A stretch of 53,334 bases of DNA from Ilumatobacteraceae bacterium (GTDB lineage: Bacteria; Actinomycetota; Acidimicrobiia; Acidimicrobiales; Ilumatobacteraceae), in the NCBI GenBank assembly GCA_013213745.1, contig JABSQH010000012.1, positions 1-53,334 of the forward strand, read 5' to 3'. This document shows, piece by piece, positions 33,364-41,577 of the stretch. Position 1 is the stretch's first letter. The number at the start of each line of letters is the position of its first letter. The translations under genes and the position numbers were made by a program. The notes under the pieces were generated by a model. That model was not told the DNA's origin. It saw only the letters and a list, made by a program, of their open reading frames with translations, and made no database searches.

Positions 33364-33834
33364 TCAGCTGGGCGGCGGCCAGGACTTGCCGCGGTCGTAT
33401 CCGTCGCCCTTGCGCCTCAGGACCCACACCGACGCCTTGCGCCAGTCGGGCACGCCGGTGATCTCCATCCCACGGCGTTCCAAGGCCATCACCGTGCCGG
33501 GAATGATGTCGCCGTGGCTGCACAGCACGCTGCGGTGGGGGAGTTCGTCGAGCAGGTCGAGGACGGGCAGAACGTTGCCGCCTTCGAACAGCCGGTCGTC
33601 GGGCTCGACCTTGATACCAATCGCCTTCCCGAGTGGTTCGAGGGTCTGTATGCAACGCAACGACGGGCTCGAGACGAGGCGCGGTGGCGATTTTTCGCCG
33701 AGCTTGTCGGCGAGCGCCTCTGCCTGCGCCCAGCCCGCACGGCTGAGAGGGCGCACCGTGTCGTCGCCGTCCCAGGCCGACCGGCTGCCCGCCTTGGCGT
33801 GGCGAACGAGATAGAGCGTGGCCGATGCGCTCAC
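33364..33834 (-). CDS. SixA-like phosphohistidine phosphatase
   Basis: 156 residues from GTG 33834, which overlaps the DUF4328 stop (GTGA). The histidine phosphatase motif is TLYLVRHAKAGSR with Arg11-His12, the second half has VLCSHGDIIPG with the conserved His, and the size is that of SixA. SixA-type enzymes remove phosphate from phosphohistidine in phosphorelay proteins, but the substrate here is unknown. It is the last gene of the mrp-zincin-DUF4328-sixA run. Confidence 0.85.
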   Translation of the reverse strand: MSASATLYLVRHAKAGSRSAWDGDDTVRPLSRAGWAQAEALADKLGEKSPPRLVSSPSLRCIQTLEPLGKAIGIKVEPDDRLFEGGNVLPVLDLLDELPHRSVLCSHGDIIPGTVMALERRGMEITGVPDWRKASVWVLRRKGDGYDRGKSWPPPS

Positions 33835-34736
33835 GACTCTCGGGTCAGTTGTATGTGTCGGTCGGTGAGGGTGCGTACGAAGATGATCCAGGCGCCGCCG
33901 GCGATCACGGTGAGCACGCCGGCGATCACGCCGAGTGCACCGAAGTCCTCGATCGTCTCGGCGAGCGCATCGATGTCGCCGGTGCCGAGCCCTCCGGCGA
34001 TCGAGCTCGCCTGGAATGCGAAGATCACCACCGGGAGCACACCGTAGGTGATGAACCACATCCACAAGACCGGGTTCTCGCCAGCGCGTTTCCAGTCGTT
34101 GCCCTCGACGACGCCGGGCTCGGACGCCTTCCACAGCTCGCGGCTCACGAGGAACGGAATGATGTAGAGCACGAACGGCGGCAGAAACCAGCCGAAGATT
34201 GCGAATAGCGGGCGGAATGTCGTTTGCCGACCGAAGGCGCGCACGTTGCTGGCGATGCGATAGAGCCAGATGATGGTGACGATTCCCGCTGCCAGCGTGG
34301 CCACGCCCGTGATCAATTGCGCTGCGTTCAGCGGACCGATCGCGCTCTCGAAGTCGTCTTGGGAGATCGATCCGTCGAGGAAGTCGCCAGCATCGCTCGC
34401 TGCGCTGAACGAGAGGATGGTTGCGGCCACGGTGCCGAGCACTGCTGCGGCGACGAGGACGACCACCGCCGTCGACAGGCCGCGGACGCGGCGGAGCGGC
34501 ATCGATGGGGTCGGGTTGGTCCCGTACGCGACGTAGCCCGGCGGCGGTGTCAGCCCGCTCGGTGGTGGCGGCGGAGCGCTCGCAGATGACGGCGGCGGAG
34601 CGCTCGCAGATGACGGCGGCGGCGTCAGTCCGCCGGGCGGCGGCTGGCTCGGCGCAGCACTCGTCGGCGGCGGGGGAGGCGGCGGGGTCGACGACGGCGG
34701 TGTCGACGACGGCGGTGTCGCGGGTTCGTCGCTCAC
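33831..34736 (-). CDS. DUF4328-type membrane protein with proline-rich N-terminus
   Basis: 301 residues from GTG 34736; an upstream GTG at 34778 would overlap the zincin gene by 32 bp. The first ~75 residues are almost all Pro, Ser, Ala and Thr, encoded partly by 24-bp repeats. About five membrane helices follow (VVVLVAAAVLGTVAATIL, GVATLAAGIVTIIWLYRIA and others), with the WLYRIASNVRAFGR and VNP-type loop layout of DUF4328 proteins. Function is unknown. The proline-rich tail is probably cytoplasmic and may bind partner proteins. Confidence 0.82.
   Translation of the reverse strand: MSDEPATPPSSTPPSSTPPPPPPPTSAAPSQPPPGGLTPPPSSASAPPPSSASAPPPPPSGLTPPPGYVAYGTNPTPSMPLRRVRGLSTAVVVLVAAAVLGTVAATILSFSAASDAGDFLDGSISQDDFESAIGPLNAAQLITGVATLAAGIVTIIWLYRIASNVRAFGRQTTFRPLFAIFGWFLPPFVLYIIPFLVSRELWKASEPGVVEGNDWKRAGENPVLWMWFITYGVLPVVIFAFQASSIAGGLGTGDIDALAETIEDFGALGVIAGVLTVIAGGAWIIFVRTLTDRHIQLTRES
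34567..34614. repeat. Two perfect 24-bp units in the proline-rich coding region
   Basis: Two identical 24-bp units encode SSASAPPP repeats of the DUF4328 protein. This is a coding low-complexity repeat. Confidence 0.9.
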
Positions 34737-34746
34737 CTCGGAGAGG

Positions 34747-35085
34747 CTAACCCCAGCCGAGTTCGTGCAGACGCTCATCGTCGATGCCGGCTGCGTGGGC
34801 CACCTCGTGAATCACCGTAACGTAGACCTCGTCGACGAGTTCGTCGAAGTCGCGACACATCTCGCAGAGCGCAGCCCGATAGATCGTGACCACGTCGGGG
34901 CCGTCGGTGCCGTTGCGCTCGGTGTGCGGGACACCCTCGTACAAGCCGAGGAGGTGCTGTTCGTCAGGATTGCGATCGCGCACCTGCACGACGACGTTGT
35001 CGAGCACGGGCAGCAGCTCGTCTGGCAGATCATCGAGCGCGTCAGCGACGAGGGCGTCGAACCGGTAGCGGGGGATGATCTCCAT
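34747..35085 (-). CDS. Small zincin-like metallopeptidase
   Basis: 112 residues. It has a C-terminal zinc site HEVAHAAGIDDERLHELGW (HExxH at 93-97) and the N-terminal DALDDLPDELLPVLDNV segment typical of the Zincin_1 (metallopeptidase family) proteins. Substrates are not known for the family. It lies 16 bp after mrp and 10 bp before the DUF4328 gene, so it is in the same operon. Confidence 0.9.
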   Translation of the reverse strand: MEIIPRYRFDALVADALDDLPDELLPVLDNVVVQVRDRNPDEQHLLGLYEGVPHTERNGTDGPDVVTIYRAALCEMCRDFDELVDEVYVTVIHEVAHAAGIDDERLHELGWG

Positions 35086-35101
35086 CGGCTCGACGGCCGA
35101 G

Positions 35102-36268
35102 TCAGCTCACCGCGAGCTTGTCGGAGTAGACCTTCTTCGGCTTGAGGTCGACAGCGATCCGCTCGGCGATAGCGAAGAATGCTTGCGCCGCCTCTGAGCC
35201 GGGCTCGACGGCAGTGATCGGGCGCCCCTCGTCGCCGCCCTCGCGCAGCGCCGGCACGAGTGGGAGCGACCCGAGCAATGGGACGTCGAGGTCGTTCGCC
35301 AGCTTCTCCCCGCCGCCACTGCCGAAGATCTCATAGCGCACGCCGTCGTCGCCGGTGAACCAGCTCATGTTTTCGATGACACCACGGACCGGGAGGTTGA
35401 CCTTCTCGGCCATGGCGGCCGACAGTGCGGCCACTTCTTGCGCGGCCGGCTGTGGCGTTGTGACGACGTACACCTCGCCGCGCGGGAGGTACTGCGAGAG
35501 CGAGAGCGCAATGTCGCCGGTGCCCGGCGGCATGTCGATGATGAGGAAGTCGGGCTCGTCCCAGAACACATCGGTCAGGAACTGTTCGAGCGCTTTGTGC
35601 AGCATCGGTCCGCGCCAGATCACGGCTTGGCCTTGCGGCACGAAGTAGCCGATCGAGATGCACCGCACGCCGTACCGTTCGGGCGGAATGAGCATCTCGT
35701 CGATCACGGTCGGATCGTGATCGGTGCCGAGCATTCGTGGGATCGAGTAGCCGTAGATGTCGGCGTCGACGACACCGACGGAGTGACCTTGCGCAGCGAG
35801 TGCGACGGCGAGGTTGGTCGTGACGCTCGACTTGCCGACGCCACCCTTGCCCGAGGAGATCAGCAACGGCCGCGTTTTCGAAGAGTTCTTGGCGAACGGG
35901 ATCTCGCGCCCCTCGGCGTGGCCGTGCGCCTGGGTTGCCCCAGCGGTGGCGCCGGCATCGCCGTGCAGTTGGCGGCGCAGGGCTTCGCGTTCCTCGTCGG
36001 TCATTACGGTGAAGTCGACGTCGATGCGGTCGACGCCGTCGAGTGCGGTTGCCGCCTCGCTCACGCGTCGGGTGATCTCTCCCTTCAGCGGGCAGCCGGG
36101 AACGGTGAGCGCGATCTGGACGCCGACGGTCCCGTCGCCGCGCAGATCGACGCCGCGCAGCATGTTGAGGTCGACGATCGAGCGATGGAGTTCGGGGTCC
36201 TCGACCGGGCGGAGTGCTTCGACGATGTCGTCGGTGGTCACGGCGGTGGGGGAGGACATAGTGCTCAT
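35102..36268 (-). CDS. mrp: Mrp/ApbC-family Fe-S cluster carrier ATPase
   Basis: 388 residues from ATG 36268; ATG 36259 is equally possible. The N-terminal DUF59/MIP18 domain (about 12-95, DPELHRSIVDLNML) is linked by an Ala/Gly/His-rich stretch to the P-loop domain with GKGGVGKSS (140-148), VVDADIYGYSIPRMLG and DMPPGTGDIALS. Family members carry or insert [4Fe-4S] clusters. The CxxC that bridges the cluster in ApbC is missing here: the region reads IENMSWFTGDDGVRYEIFG. It is divergent from a SufR-like regulator, which supports a link to Fe-S metabolism. Confidence 0.92.
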   Translation of the reverse strand: MSTMSSPTAVTTDDIVEALRPVEDPELHRSIVDLNMLRGVDLRGDGTVGVQIALTVPGCPLKGEITRRVSEAATALDGVDRIDVDFTVMTDEEREALRRQLHGDAGATAGATQAHGHAEGREIPFAKNSSKTRPLLISSGKGGVGKSSVTTNLAVALAAQGHSVGVVDADIYGYSIPRMLGTDHDPTVIDEMLIPPERYGVRCISIGYFVPQGQAVIWRGPMLHKALEQFLTDVFWDEPDFLIIDMPPGTGDIALSLSQYLPRGEVYVVTTPQPAAQEVAALSAAMAEKVNLPVRGVIENMSWFTGDDGVRYEIFGSGGGEKLANDLDVPLLGSLPLVPALREGGDEGRPITAVEPGSEAAQAFFAIAERIAVDLKPKKVYSDKLAVS

Positions 36269-36341
36269 TGTGGCGATCGGTGCGACCAATTGCACCGCAT
36301 TTGCACTACGCGGACAGGAGAAATTGCTCTAAGCTGGCCAA
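36269..36341. promoter_or_regulatory. Divergent mrp/regulator promoter with dyad and direct repeat
   Basis: GGTGC-GACCAATT-GCACC (36279-36296) is an inverted repeat. TTGCAC occurs twice (36290 and 36301), 11 bp apart. TAAGCT at 36330-36335 is a -10-like hexamer 6 nt before the regulator's ATG, suggesting leaderless transcription. The dyad is a candidate autoregulatory site. Confidence 0.5.
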
Positions 36342-37130
36342 ATGGACGCATCGCCGGCGTTTACCGCGACGGTGTCGGCGATTACCGATGCATTCGGTGA
36401 TCCGACCCGTCGGCGCATCTATCTGTTCGCCCGCGATCATTCGTCCAACGACGTTGCCAGCCAGAGCGCGGCCAACGTCGACCGCGACGGTGCGGTTTCG
36501 ACGGGAGTCACCGCCGCAATGGTCGCTGCAGAGGTTGGCGTTCACGCCAACGTGGCTCGCCACCATCTCGACAAGCTCGCCGCCGGGGGATATCTCGAGG
36601 TGTCGACGGCCAAGGCGCCCGGCAGTGGCGCCGGTCGTCCGTCGAAGCGCTACGTGGCCAAAGGAGACGTCGAACACCGCGAACTCGACTTTCCGCTGCG
36701 CAGTGACGACCTGCTGTTGTCGTTGCTCGGTCGTGCCCTCGATCGACTGCCGCAAGACGAAGCCGAGGCGATGGCCGAGGCCGTCGGGCAGGAATACGGT
36801 GCGGCGATGGCTGCTGGCCTCACCGGAGATGCCCTCGCCGTCGGGCAGCGATCGCTGCGTTCGGCGATCCAGGCCGTCGCCGATGCGCTGACCGCCCACG
36901 GATTTGCTGCGCACGCCGAGGAACGCAACGACCGACTGAGGATCATCAACAACCATTGCCCCTTCGGTGACGTCGCTGCGGAACACCCGGTGATCTGTGC
37001 GGTCGATCGTGGGATGGTGCGGGGCATGCTGGCCGCGTTGCACGCCGCCGATGACGATGGTGAACTCGGCGCGATCGTGACGGAGTCGAGCCTCGCCGCA
37101 GGCGATACGTTTTGCGCGACGACCGTCTGA
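36342..37130 (+). CDS. SufR-like Fe-S-sensing winged-helix regulator
   Basis: 262 residues. The N-terminal winged helix (FGDPTRRRIYLFARDH, VGVHANVARHHLDKLAAGGY, GRPSKRYVAKG) is of the ArsR/DeoR type. The C-terminal part carries Cys206, Cys219 and Cys258 (NHCPFGDVAAEHPVIC, DTFCATTV). The C-x12-C spacing followed by a later Cys matches the cluster ligands of SufR, the [4Fe-4S] repressor of suf genes. A 25-residue polar insertion lies between helices 1 and 2 of the winged helix. Its position divergent from mrp fits control of Fe-S biogenesis. The ATG appears leaderless. Confidence 0.82.
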   Translation: MDASPAFTATVSAITDAFGDPTRRRIYLFARDHSSNDVASQSAANVDRDGAVSTGVTAAMVAAEVGVHANVARHHLDKLAAGGYLEVSTAKAPGSGAGRPSKRYVAKGDVEHRELDFPLRSDDLLLSLLGRALDRLPQDEAEAMAEAVGQEYGAAMAAGLTGDALAVGQRSLRSAIQAVADALTAHGFAAHAEERNDRLRIINNHCPFGDVAAEHPVICAVDRGMVRGMLAALHAADDDGELGAIVTESSLAAGDTFCATTV

Positions 37131-37161
37131 GTCGATCCGCCGGCCATCGTCGCACGGCACC

Positions 37162-37169
37162 GATAGCGT
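37162..37169 (+). promoter_or_regulatory. -10-like element of the DUF3107 gene
   Basis: GATAGCGT ends 8 nt before the GTG at 37178, and no Shine-Dalgarno lies between. The arrangement fits leaderless transcription. Confidence 0.45.
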
Positions 37170-37177
37170 TATCGATC

Positions 37178-37408
37178 GTGGACGTACGTATCGGAGTCAC
37201 CCAAGCACCGCGTGAACTGACTGTCGAGTTGGCCGACGACGCGGACCGCGACGACGTCAAGGGGCGTATCGAGGCGGCCCTCGGGGGCGCCTCCGATGTG
37301 CTGTGGCTCACCGATAAGCGTGGTCGCGAGGTCGGTGTCGCCGCAGTCAAGATCGCCTACGTCGAAGTCGGATCATCCGACGATCGGCGTATCGGTTTCG
37401 GAGGCTGA
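37178..37408 (+). CDS. DUF3107 family protein
   Basis: 76 residues. It matches the short actinobacterial DUF3107 family well: VRIGVTQAPRELTVELADD, LWLTDKRGREVGV, AAVKIAYVEVGSSDDRRIGFG. The function is unknown. The GTG at 37178 is chosen because the family begins a few residues before RIGV; a longer frame to 37112 overlaps the regulator. It immediately precedes the ArsA-like ATPase genes. In many actinobacteria DUF3107 genes lie near DNA-repair or ATPase genes, but no role follows from that. Confidence 0.88.
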   Translation: MDVRIGVTQAPRELTVELADDADRDDVKGRIEAALGGASDVLWLTDKRGREVGVAAVKIAYVEVGSSDDRRIGFGG

Positions 37409-37413
37409 TCCTG
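37400..37413 (+). promoter_or_regulatory. GGAGG ribosome binding site placed for a CTG start
   Basis: GGAGG (37400-37404) lies 6 nt before CTG 37411-37413. No ATG, GTG or TTG occurs in this frame between the DUF3107 stop and the P-loop. Confidence 0.7.
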
Positions 37414-38382
37414 AGTCGGCCGCCTTCGCCGGTCGATCTCGAGCTGGTTTTTGTCACCGGCAAGGGCGGGGTCGGGAAGACGACGGTAGCGGCTGCGCTG
37501 GCGATGTTGGCGGCCCGCCAGGGTCGCCGCACGCTGGTGTGTGAGATGGATGCGAAGGGCGCCCTCGCCTCGGCGTTCGACGTACGCGCCCTGCAATTCG
37601 AGCCGACCGAGATCGACGAGCGCCTCGACGCGATCGCGATGAACACCGAGGACGCGCTCCGTGAGTACCTGCGGTTGTTCGTCCGTGTGCCACTGATCGG
37701 GCGGATCGGACCGTTGGCATCGACGTTCGACTTCGTTGCTGATGCTGCGCCGGGGGTGAAGGAGATACTCGGCGTCGGGAAGTTGTGCTACGAGGTCCGC
37801 GAGCGGCACTACGACGTGGTGATCGTCGATGCTGACGCCACGGGCCACGTCGTGTCCCAGATTGGCGCGCCCCGAGTGATTCGAGACCTCGTGCAAGTGG
37901 GGCTCGTGCGCGATCAGACGCAGTGGATGCTCGACATTCTGGAAGACCCGCAGCGAACCGGTGTCGTCGTGACGACGACTCCCGAGGAGATGCCGGTGGT
38001 CGAGACGACCGAGTTGCTCCGCGAGCTCACCGGGCGTACCGGCGTCCATCCGTGTCTGGTCGTGGCCAATCGGGTGTTACCGGTGCTGTTCACCAAGCGA
38101 CAGGCGGCAGTCGCCGCGCGGCTGGACGAGGTCGACGATCTGCTCGTCGAGGCTGCCGGCCCCGGCGTGTCAACAGTGCTCACGGGCGCTCGTATCACCG
38201 AGGCGCGTCGGCGGACTGGGGCTCGCCACCTCGCGAAGTTGCGCCGCGCCGTAGCCGAGCTCCCTCAGGACGAGTTGCCGATCGTCACCGTGCCCGAGTT
38301 GCTGACGCGGGCGTCGGGGCCGCGGGTCGTTCATGCCGTGGCCGACTCACTCGCCGACGAGCTCACCGGGGCCGAACGATGA
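37411..38382 (+). CDS. ArsA/GET3-like ATPase, first of a pair, with probable CTG start
   Basis: 323 residues if translated from CTG 37411. The first in-frame ATG (37504) lies after the P-loop and would remove it. The deviant Walker A is TGKGGVGKTT (residues 16-25) with the signature lysine, followed by VCEMDAKGALASAF and VVIVDADATGHVV. The gene precedes a second ArsA-like gene by 13 bp. Paired ATPases of this kind exist in mycobacteria (Rv3679-Rv3680), where they are thought to act as a complex. The transported or targeted partner is unknown; there is no ArsB-like membrane partner here. Confidence 0.85.
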   Translation: MSRPPSPVDLELVFVTGKGGVGKTTVAAALAMLAARQGRRTLVCEMDAKGALASAFDVRALQFEPTEIDERLDAIAMNTEDALREYLRLFVRVPLIGRIGPLASTFDFVADAAPGVKEILGVGKLCYEVRERHYDVVIVDADATGHVVSQIGAPRVIRDLVQVGLVRDQTQWMLDILEDPQRTGVVVTTTPEEMPVVETTELLRELTGRTGVHPCLVVANRVLPVLFTKRQAAVAARLDEVDDLLVEAAGPGVSTVLTGARITEARRRTGARHLAKLRRAVAELPQDELPIVTVPELLTRASGPRVVHAVADSLADELTGAER

Positions 38383-38395
38383 TTGCGATTCGATC

Positions 38396-39571
38396 ATGAC
38401 GGGCATCGATTCGGTCCTTGCGAGCCGCGAGATGGTGCTCGTCGCCGGGTCGGGGGGCGTCGGCAAAACCACGGTCGCAGCGGCGATGGGAATCGCTGCT
38501 GCGGCGCGTCAGCGGCGCAAGGTGCTCGTCTTGACCGTCGACCCGGCCCGGCGACTGGCGACCGCGCTCGGTCTCGACGACTTCGGCAGTGAGCCGGTCG
38601 AGGTCGACCGCCGGCTGTTGCCCGGTCGGGCGCGTGGGGAGCTGTGGGCCGCGATGCTCGACACGAAGGCCGGCTGGGACGAGTTGATTCGACGCCATGC
38701 GCCCGACGACGCCACCCGCGACGCGGTGCTCGCCAACCCGCTGTATCAGAACATCACCTCGCGCTTCGTGCACAGCCACGAGTACCTGGCGATGGAGAAG
38801 TTGCACGAGTTGCACGCCGCCGGTGAATTCGACCTGGTGATCGTCGACACCCCACCGTCGCGTCACGCTTTGTCGATCCTCGACGCACCGGCACGAATGC
38901 GCGAGTTCTTCGGGAGTCGATTGCTGCGCTGGCTGACGGTGCCGTACCGCTCGCGACTGTTCACGTTCGCATCTCGGCCCTTCTACCAAGTCGCCGATCG
39001 GGTGCTCGGGTCGCGGTTTCTGCAGGACATCGCCGACTTCTTCATCCTTTTCCAGGCGATGGAGGCGGGTTTTGTCCAACGTGCCCGTGATGTCGAGCAG
39101 CTGCTTGGCGATCCGCGCACGGCATTCGTTGTCGTCACCACGCTGGAGACCGCTCCGAGCCATGAAGCTCGGTACCTCGTGCGTGAACTCCATCGCCGCG
39201 ACATGACGGTCGGTGCGGTCGTGGCCAATCGAGTCGTACCCGCAGCACTGGCCACCGACGAAGCGGCGGTCGCAGCCGAACACCTGCTGGCAGCCGTTGC
39301 TGGCGACCCCTCAGCGGCCGACGAGCACACCGCGCTCGTCGATGCCGTCGGCGCCCGGCTCGATGCCGCGCCGGCGACGGTGGCAACGACCCTGGCCCAC
39401 ATCGCCGAGCGCTTCGACGACATTGCCCTCGTCGCTGGCCGTGAGACGCAACGTCGGCAGGAACTCGCCGACCTGGCGCCGACGATCGCCCTTCCGTGGC
39501 TCGACGACGACGTCCACGATCTCGATGGACTCGCCGTGCTGGCTGAACGCTTGCGTCGACCCATCGACTGA
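38396..39571 (+). CDS. ArsA/GET3-like ATPase, second of a pair
   Basis: 391 residues from ATG 38396. The P-loop is AGSGGVGKTT (17-26). The signature lysine of the deviant Walker motif (GKGG) is replaced by Ser, unlike its neighbour. It has VLTVDPARRLATALG (switch I region) and VIVDTPPSRHALSILD (switch II). A hydrophobic, aromatic helical segment around 190-225 (RSRLFTFASRPFYQVADRVL) may bind a partner or membrane protein. The asymmetry with the first ATPase suggests a heterodimer in which only one subunit supplies the signature lysine. Confidence 0.9.
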   Translation: MTGIDSVLASREMVLVAGSGGVGKTTVAAAMGIAAAARQRRKVLVLTVDPARRLATALGLDDFGSEPVEVDRRLLPGRARGELWAAMLDTKAGWDELIRRHAPDDATRDAVLANPLYQNITSRFVHSHEYLAMEKLHELHAAGEFDLVIVDTPPSRHALSILDAPARMREFFGSRLLRWLTVPYRSRLFTFASRPFYQVADRVLGSRFLQDIADFFILFQAMEAGFVQRARDVEQLLGDPRTAFVVVTTLETAPSHEARYLVRELHRRDMTVGAVVANRVVPAALATDEAAVAAEHLLAAVAGDPSAADEHTALVDAVGARLDAAPATVATTLAHIAERFDDIALVAGRETQRRQELADLAPTIALPWLDDDVHDLDGLAVLAERLRRPID

Positions 39572-39596
39572 TGGAATCGGGCAGACTCTTCGCTCG

Positions 39597-41102
39597 ATGA
39601 CTTCTCTCGCCGAGATCACCCGCGGAAATACGACGTTGTCGCGCGGCGACGCCGACCATCTGCACCGGCTTACCGCCGAATGGGCGTTCCTCGCCGACCT
39701 GTGCTTCGCCGACCTGTTGCTATACGTGCGGGCGCGTGGCGGAGGGTGGATGGTCGCAGACCAGGTGCGCCCGGCCACCAACCAGACGATGTATGCGATC
39801 GATCTCGTTGGCCACACGGCCGACGCTGAGCAGGGTGAGCTGATCGAACACGCGGCCAGCAACGGGGTGCGGATCGAGGGTCAGTTGGCCGCCGACGAAC
39901 CGTCGACGGTGGGTCGGATGTTGGCCATCCCGGTGCGGCGCGACGGCGAGACGATCGCCGTGATCGGGAAGCACTGGATGGTCCGTGCCGGGCGCCCGCT
40001 CGGTGAACTCGAGCGCAACTACCTCCATATCTTCGACGAATTCGTCACGATGATCGAGGCCGGAACGTTCCCGTTCGCGGGACGAGTGGCCGACTCGAGC
40101 GCCGCCCCGCGAGTTGGCGACGGCGTCCTCACCCTCGATGCCACTGGTGCCGTCACCTACGTCTCGCCGAACGCCAATTCGGCGCTCCACCGGGTCGGGA
40201 TCCAGGCCAATCCGGTCGGGATGCGATTGGCCGAGCTCGGCTTCCACGACGGCCCGGTTCGTCAGGCGTTCGAGCGGCACGAGCCCGTGGTCGAGGAGTT
40301 CGAGCAGGGCTCGGACGTGACGCTGCTGTGTCGTTGTGTGCCGATCGTCCGCCACGACGGAGCGCGCGGGCGAGTCGAGGGCGGTTTGCTGCTCGTGCGC
40401 GATGTGACCGAGTTGCGCAAGCGGGATCGACTGCTCCTCAGCAAAGACGCCACGATCCGCGAGATCCACCACCGCGTGAAGAACAACCTGCAGACGATCT
40501 CGTCGCTGTTGCGGTTGCAGGCCCGTCGACTGAGCAATCCGGAGGCGAAAGCGGCGGTCTCTGAGTCGGTGCGGCGTATCCGCACCATCGCGCTGGTGCA
40601 CGAGTCGTTGTCGCGCGAGCCCGGCGAGGACATCGCGTTCATCGAGATCGTGCGGCCGCTACTGCGGTTGGCCGAGGAGGGGCTGCAGTCGCCGGACCGC
40701 CCTGTGCAGTTTTCGGTCAGTGGGGATGGCGGCCGGATCCCCGCGCACACTGCGACCCCGCTCTCGGTCGTGCTCACCGAGCTGCTCCAGAACGCAGTGG
40801 ATCACGGCTTCGTCGAGGGCGGGGCGGGGAGTCGGGTCAGCGTGGTTCTCGCCCACCACGATGGGCGCCTCGATATCAGGGTCGTCGACGACGGTCAGGG
40901 CGTGGCGGAAGACTTCGATCTCGAACAGACCACCGGACTCGGCCTGTCGATCGTCCGCACGTTGGTGACCACGGAGCTCAACGGGACGATCGCCATCCGG
41001 CCGGCATCGGCAGATGACTTGCGCAGCGCGGGGATGCGTTCGGTCGACGACGATCAGTCGTCGGGAACCGTGATCGAACTGTGCGTTCCGACGGTGGACT
41101 GA
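39597..41102 (+). CDS. pdtaS: PdtaS-like sensor histidine kinase
   Basis: 501 residues, the length of mycobacterial PdtaS. Order: GAF-like domain (about 25-160), PAS domain (about 175-275, DGVLTLDATGAVTYVSPNAN), HisKA_2 dimerisation domain with the phospho-acceptor in IREIHHRVKNNLQTISSLL (His291/His292), and an HATPase domain (TELLQNAVDHGF, VVDDGQGV, TGLGLSIVRTL). There are no membrane helices, so it is cytosolic. In PdtaS the partner PdtaR is an RNA-binding antiterminator; no pdtaR gene is in this window. It is convergent with whiB, as in mycobacteria, where pdtaS adjoins whiB1. Confidence 0.9.
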   Translation: MTSLAEITRGNTTLSRGDADHLHRLTAEWAFLADLCFADLLLYVRARGGGWMVADQVRPATNQTMYAIDLVGHTADAEQGELIEHAASNGVRIEGQLAADEPSTVGRMLAIPVRRDGETIAVIGKHWMVRAGRPLGELERNYLHIFDEFVTMIEAGTFPFAGRVADSSAAPRVGDGVLTLDATGAVTYVSPNANSALHRVGIQANPVGMRLAELGFHDGPVRQAFERHEPVVEEFEQGSDVTLLCRCVPIVRHDGARGRVEGGLLLVRDVTELRKRDRLLLSKDATIREIHHRVKNNLQTISSLLRLQARRLSNPEAKAAVSESVRRIRTIALVHESLSREPGEDIAFIEIVRPLLRLAEEGLQSPDRPVQFSVSGDGGRIPAHTATPLSVVLTELLQNAVDHGFVEGGAGSRVSVVLAHHDGRLDIRVVDDGQGVAEDFDLEQTTGLGLSIVRTLVTTELNGTIAIRPASADDLRSAGMRSVDDDQSSGTVIELCVPTVD

Positions 41103-41166
41103 CCGCTGACGGCGTACCGAACGGTTGTCACATCGGTTGACGCCAAGGTGGGTGTTGAACCGGCGC

Positions 41167-41466
41167 TCAGCTGGCGCGAGCGGCGCGCGCCGCGGCGGCG
41201 CGGCGACGGCGAATGACCCGCCGTTCCTCTTCGGTGAGTCCGCCCCAGACACCAGAGTCCTGATTGGTCTCGAGGGCGAAGTCGAGGCACGGCCCCGACA
41301 CGGTGCACTCGTCGCAGACCTCTTTGGCGCGTGCGATGTGCACCAGCGCAACACCCGTGGTGCCGACCGGGAAGAACAGTTCCGGATCGGTATCGCGGCA
41401 GAGGGCGTCATCACGCCACTCGTACTCGGCGGCTCCCAGGGTGAGGCTGGACGCAAGGATCGACAC
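41167..41466 (-). CDS. WhiB-family [4Fe-4S] transcription factor
   Basis: 99 residues from GTG 41466, preceded by GAGGAG at 7 nt; a frame extension to 41529 is dispensable. The four cluster cysteines are Cys23, Cys51, Cys54 and Cys60 (AKEVCDECTVSGPCLDF). The turn GVWGGLTEEERR (72-83) and an Arg/Ala-rich basic tail for DNA contact follow. WhiB proteins bind the primary sigma factor and sense redox or NO through the cluster. The position beside a PdtaS homologue suggests a WhiB1-type protein, but subtype is not certain. Confidence 0.93.
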   Translation of the reverse strand: MSILASSLTLGAAEYEWRDDALCRDTDPELFFPVGTTGVALVHIARAKEVCDECTVSGPCLDFALETNQDSGVWGGLTEEERRVIRRRRAAAARAARAS

Positions 41467-41557
41467 GTTGGTGCTCCTCGAAGGTTGAGATCGTGAAGGT
41501 GATGGGGGTTCTGCTACCGACCCGTGCATGGCGGATCGGTAGGCGGTTCGGGCGAAC

Positions 41558-41576
41558 AGGCCGCGAACGGCGGCCT
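41558..41576. promoter_or_regulatory. Dyad over the predicted whiB transcription start
   Basis: AGGCCGC and GCGGCCT form a perfect 7-bp inverted repeat with a 5-base loop just downstream of the whiB -10 element. It could be an operator at +1 or a 5' hairpin in a leader of about 100 nt. Confidence 0.5.
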
Positions 41577-41577
41577 A

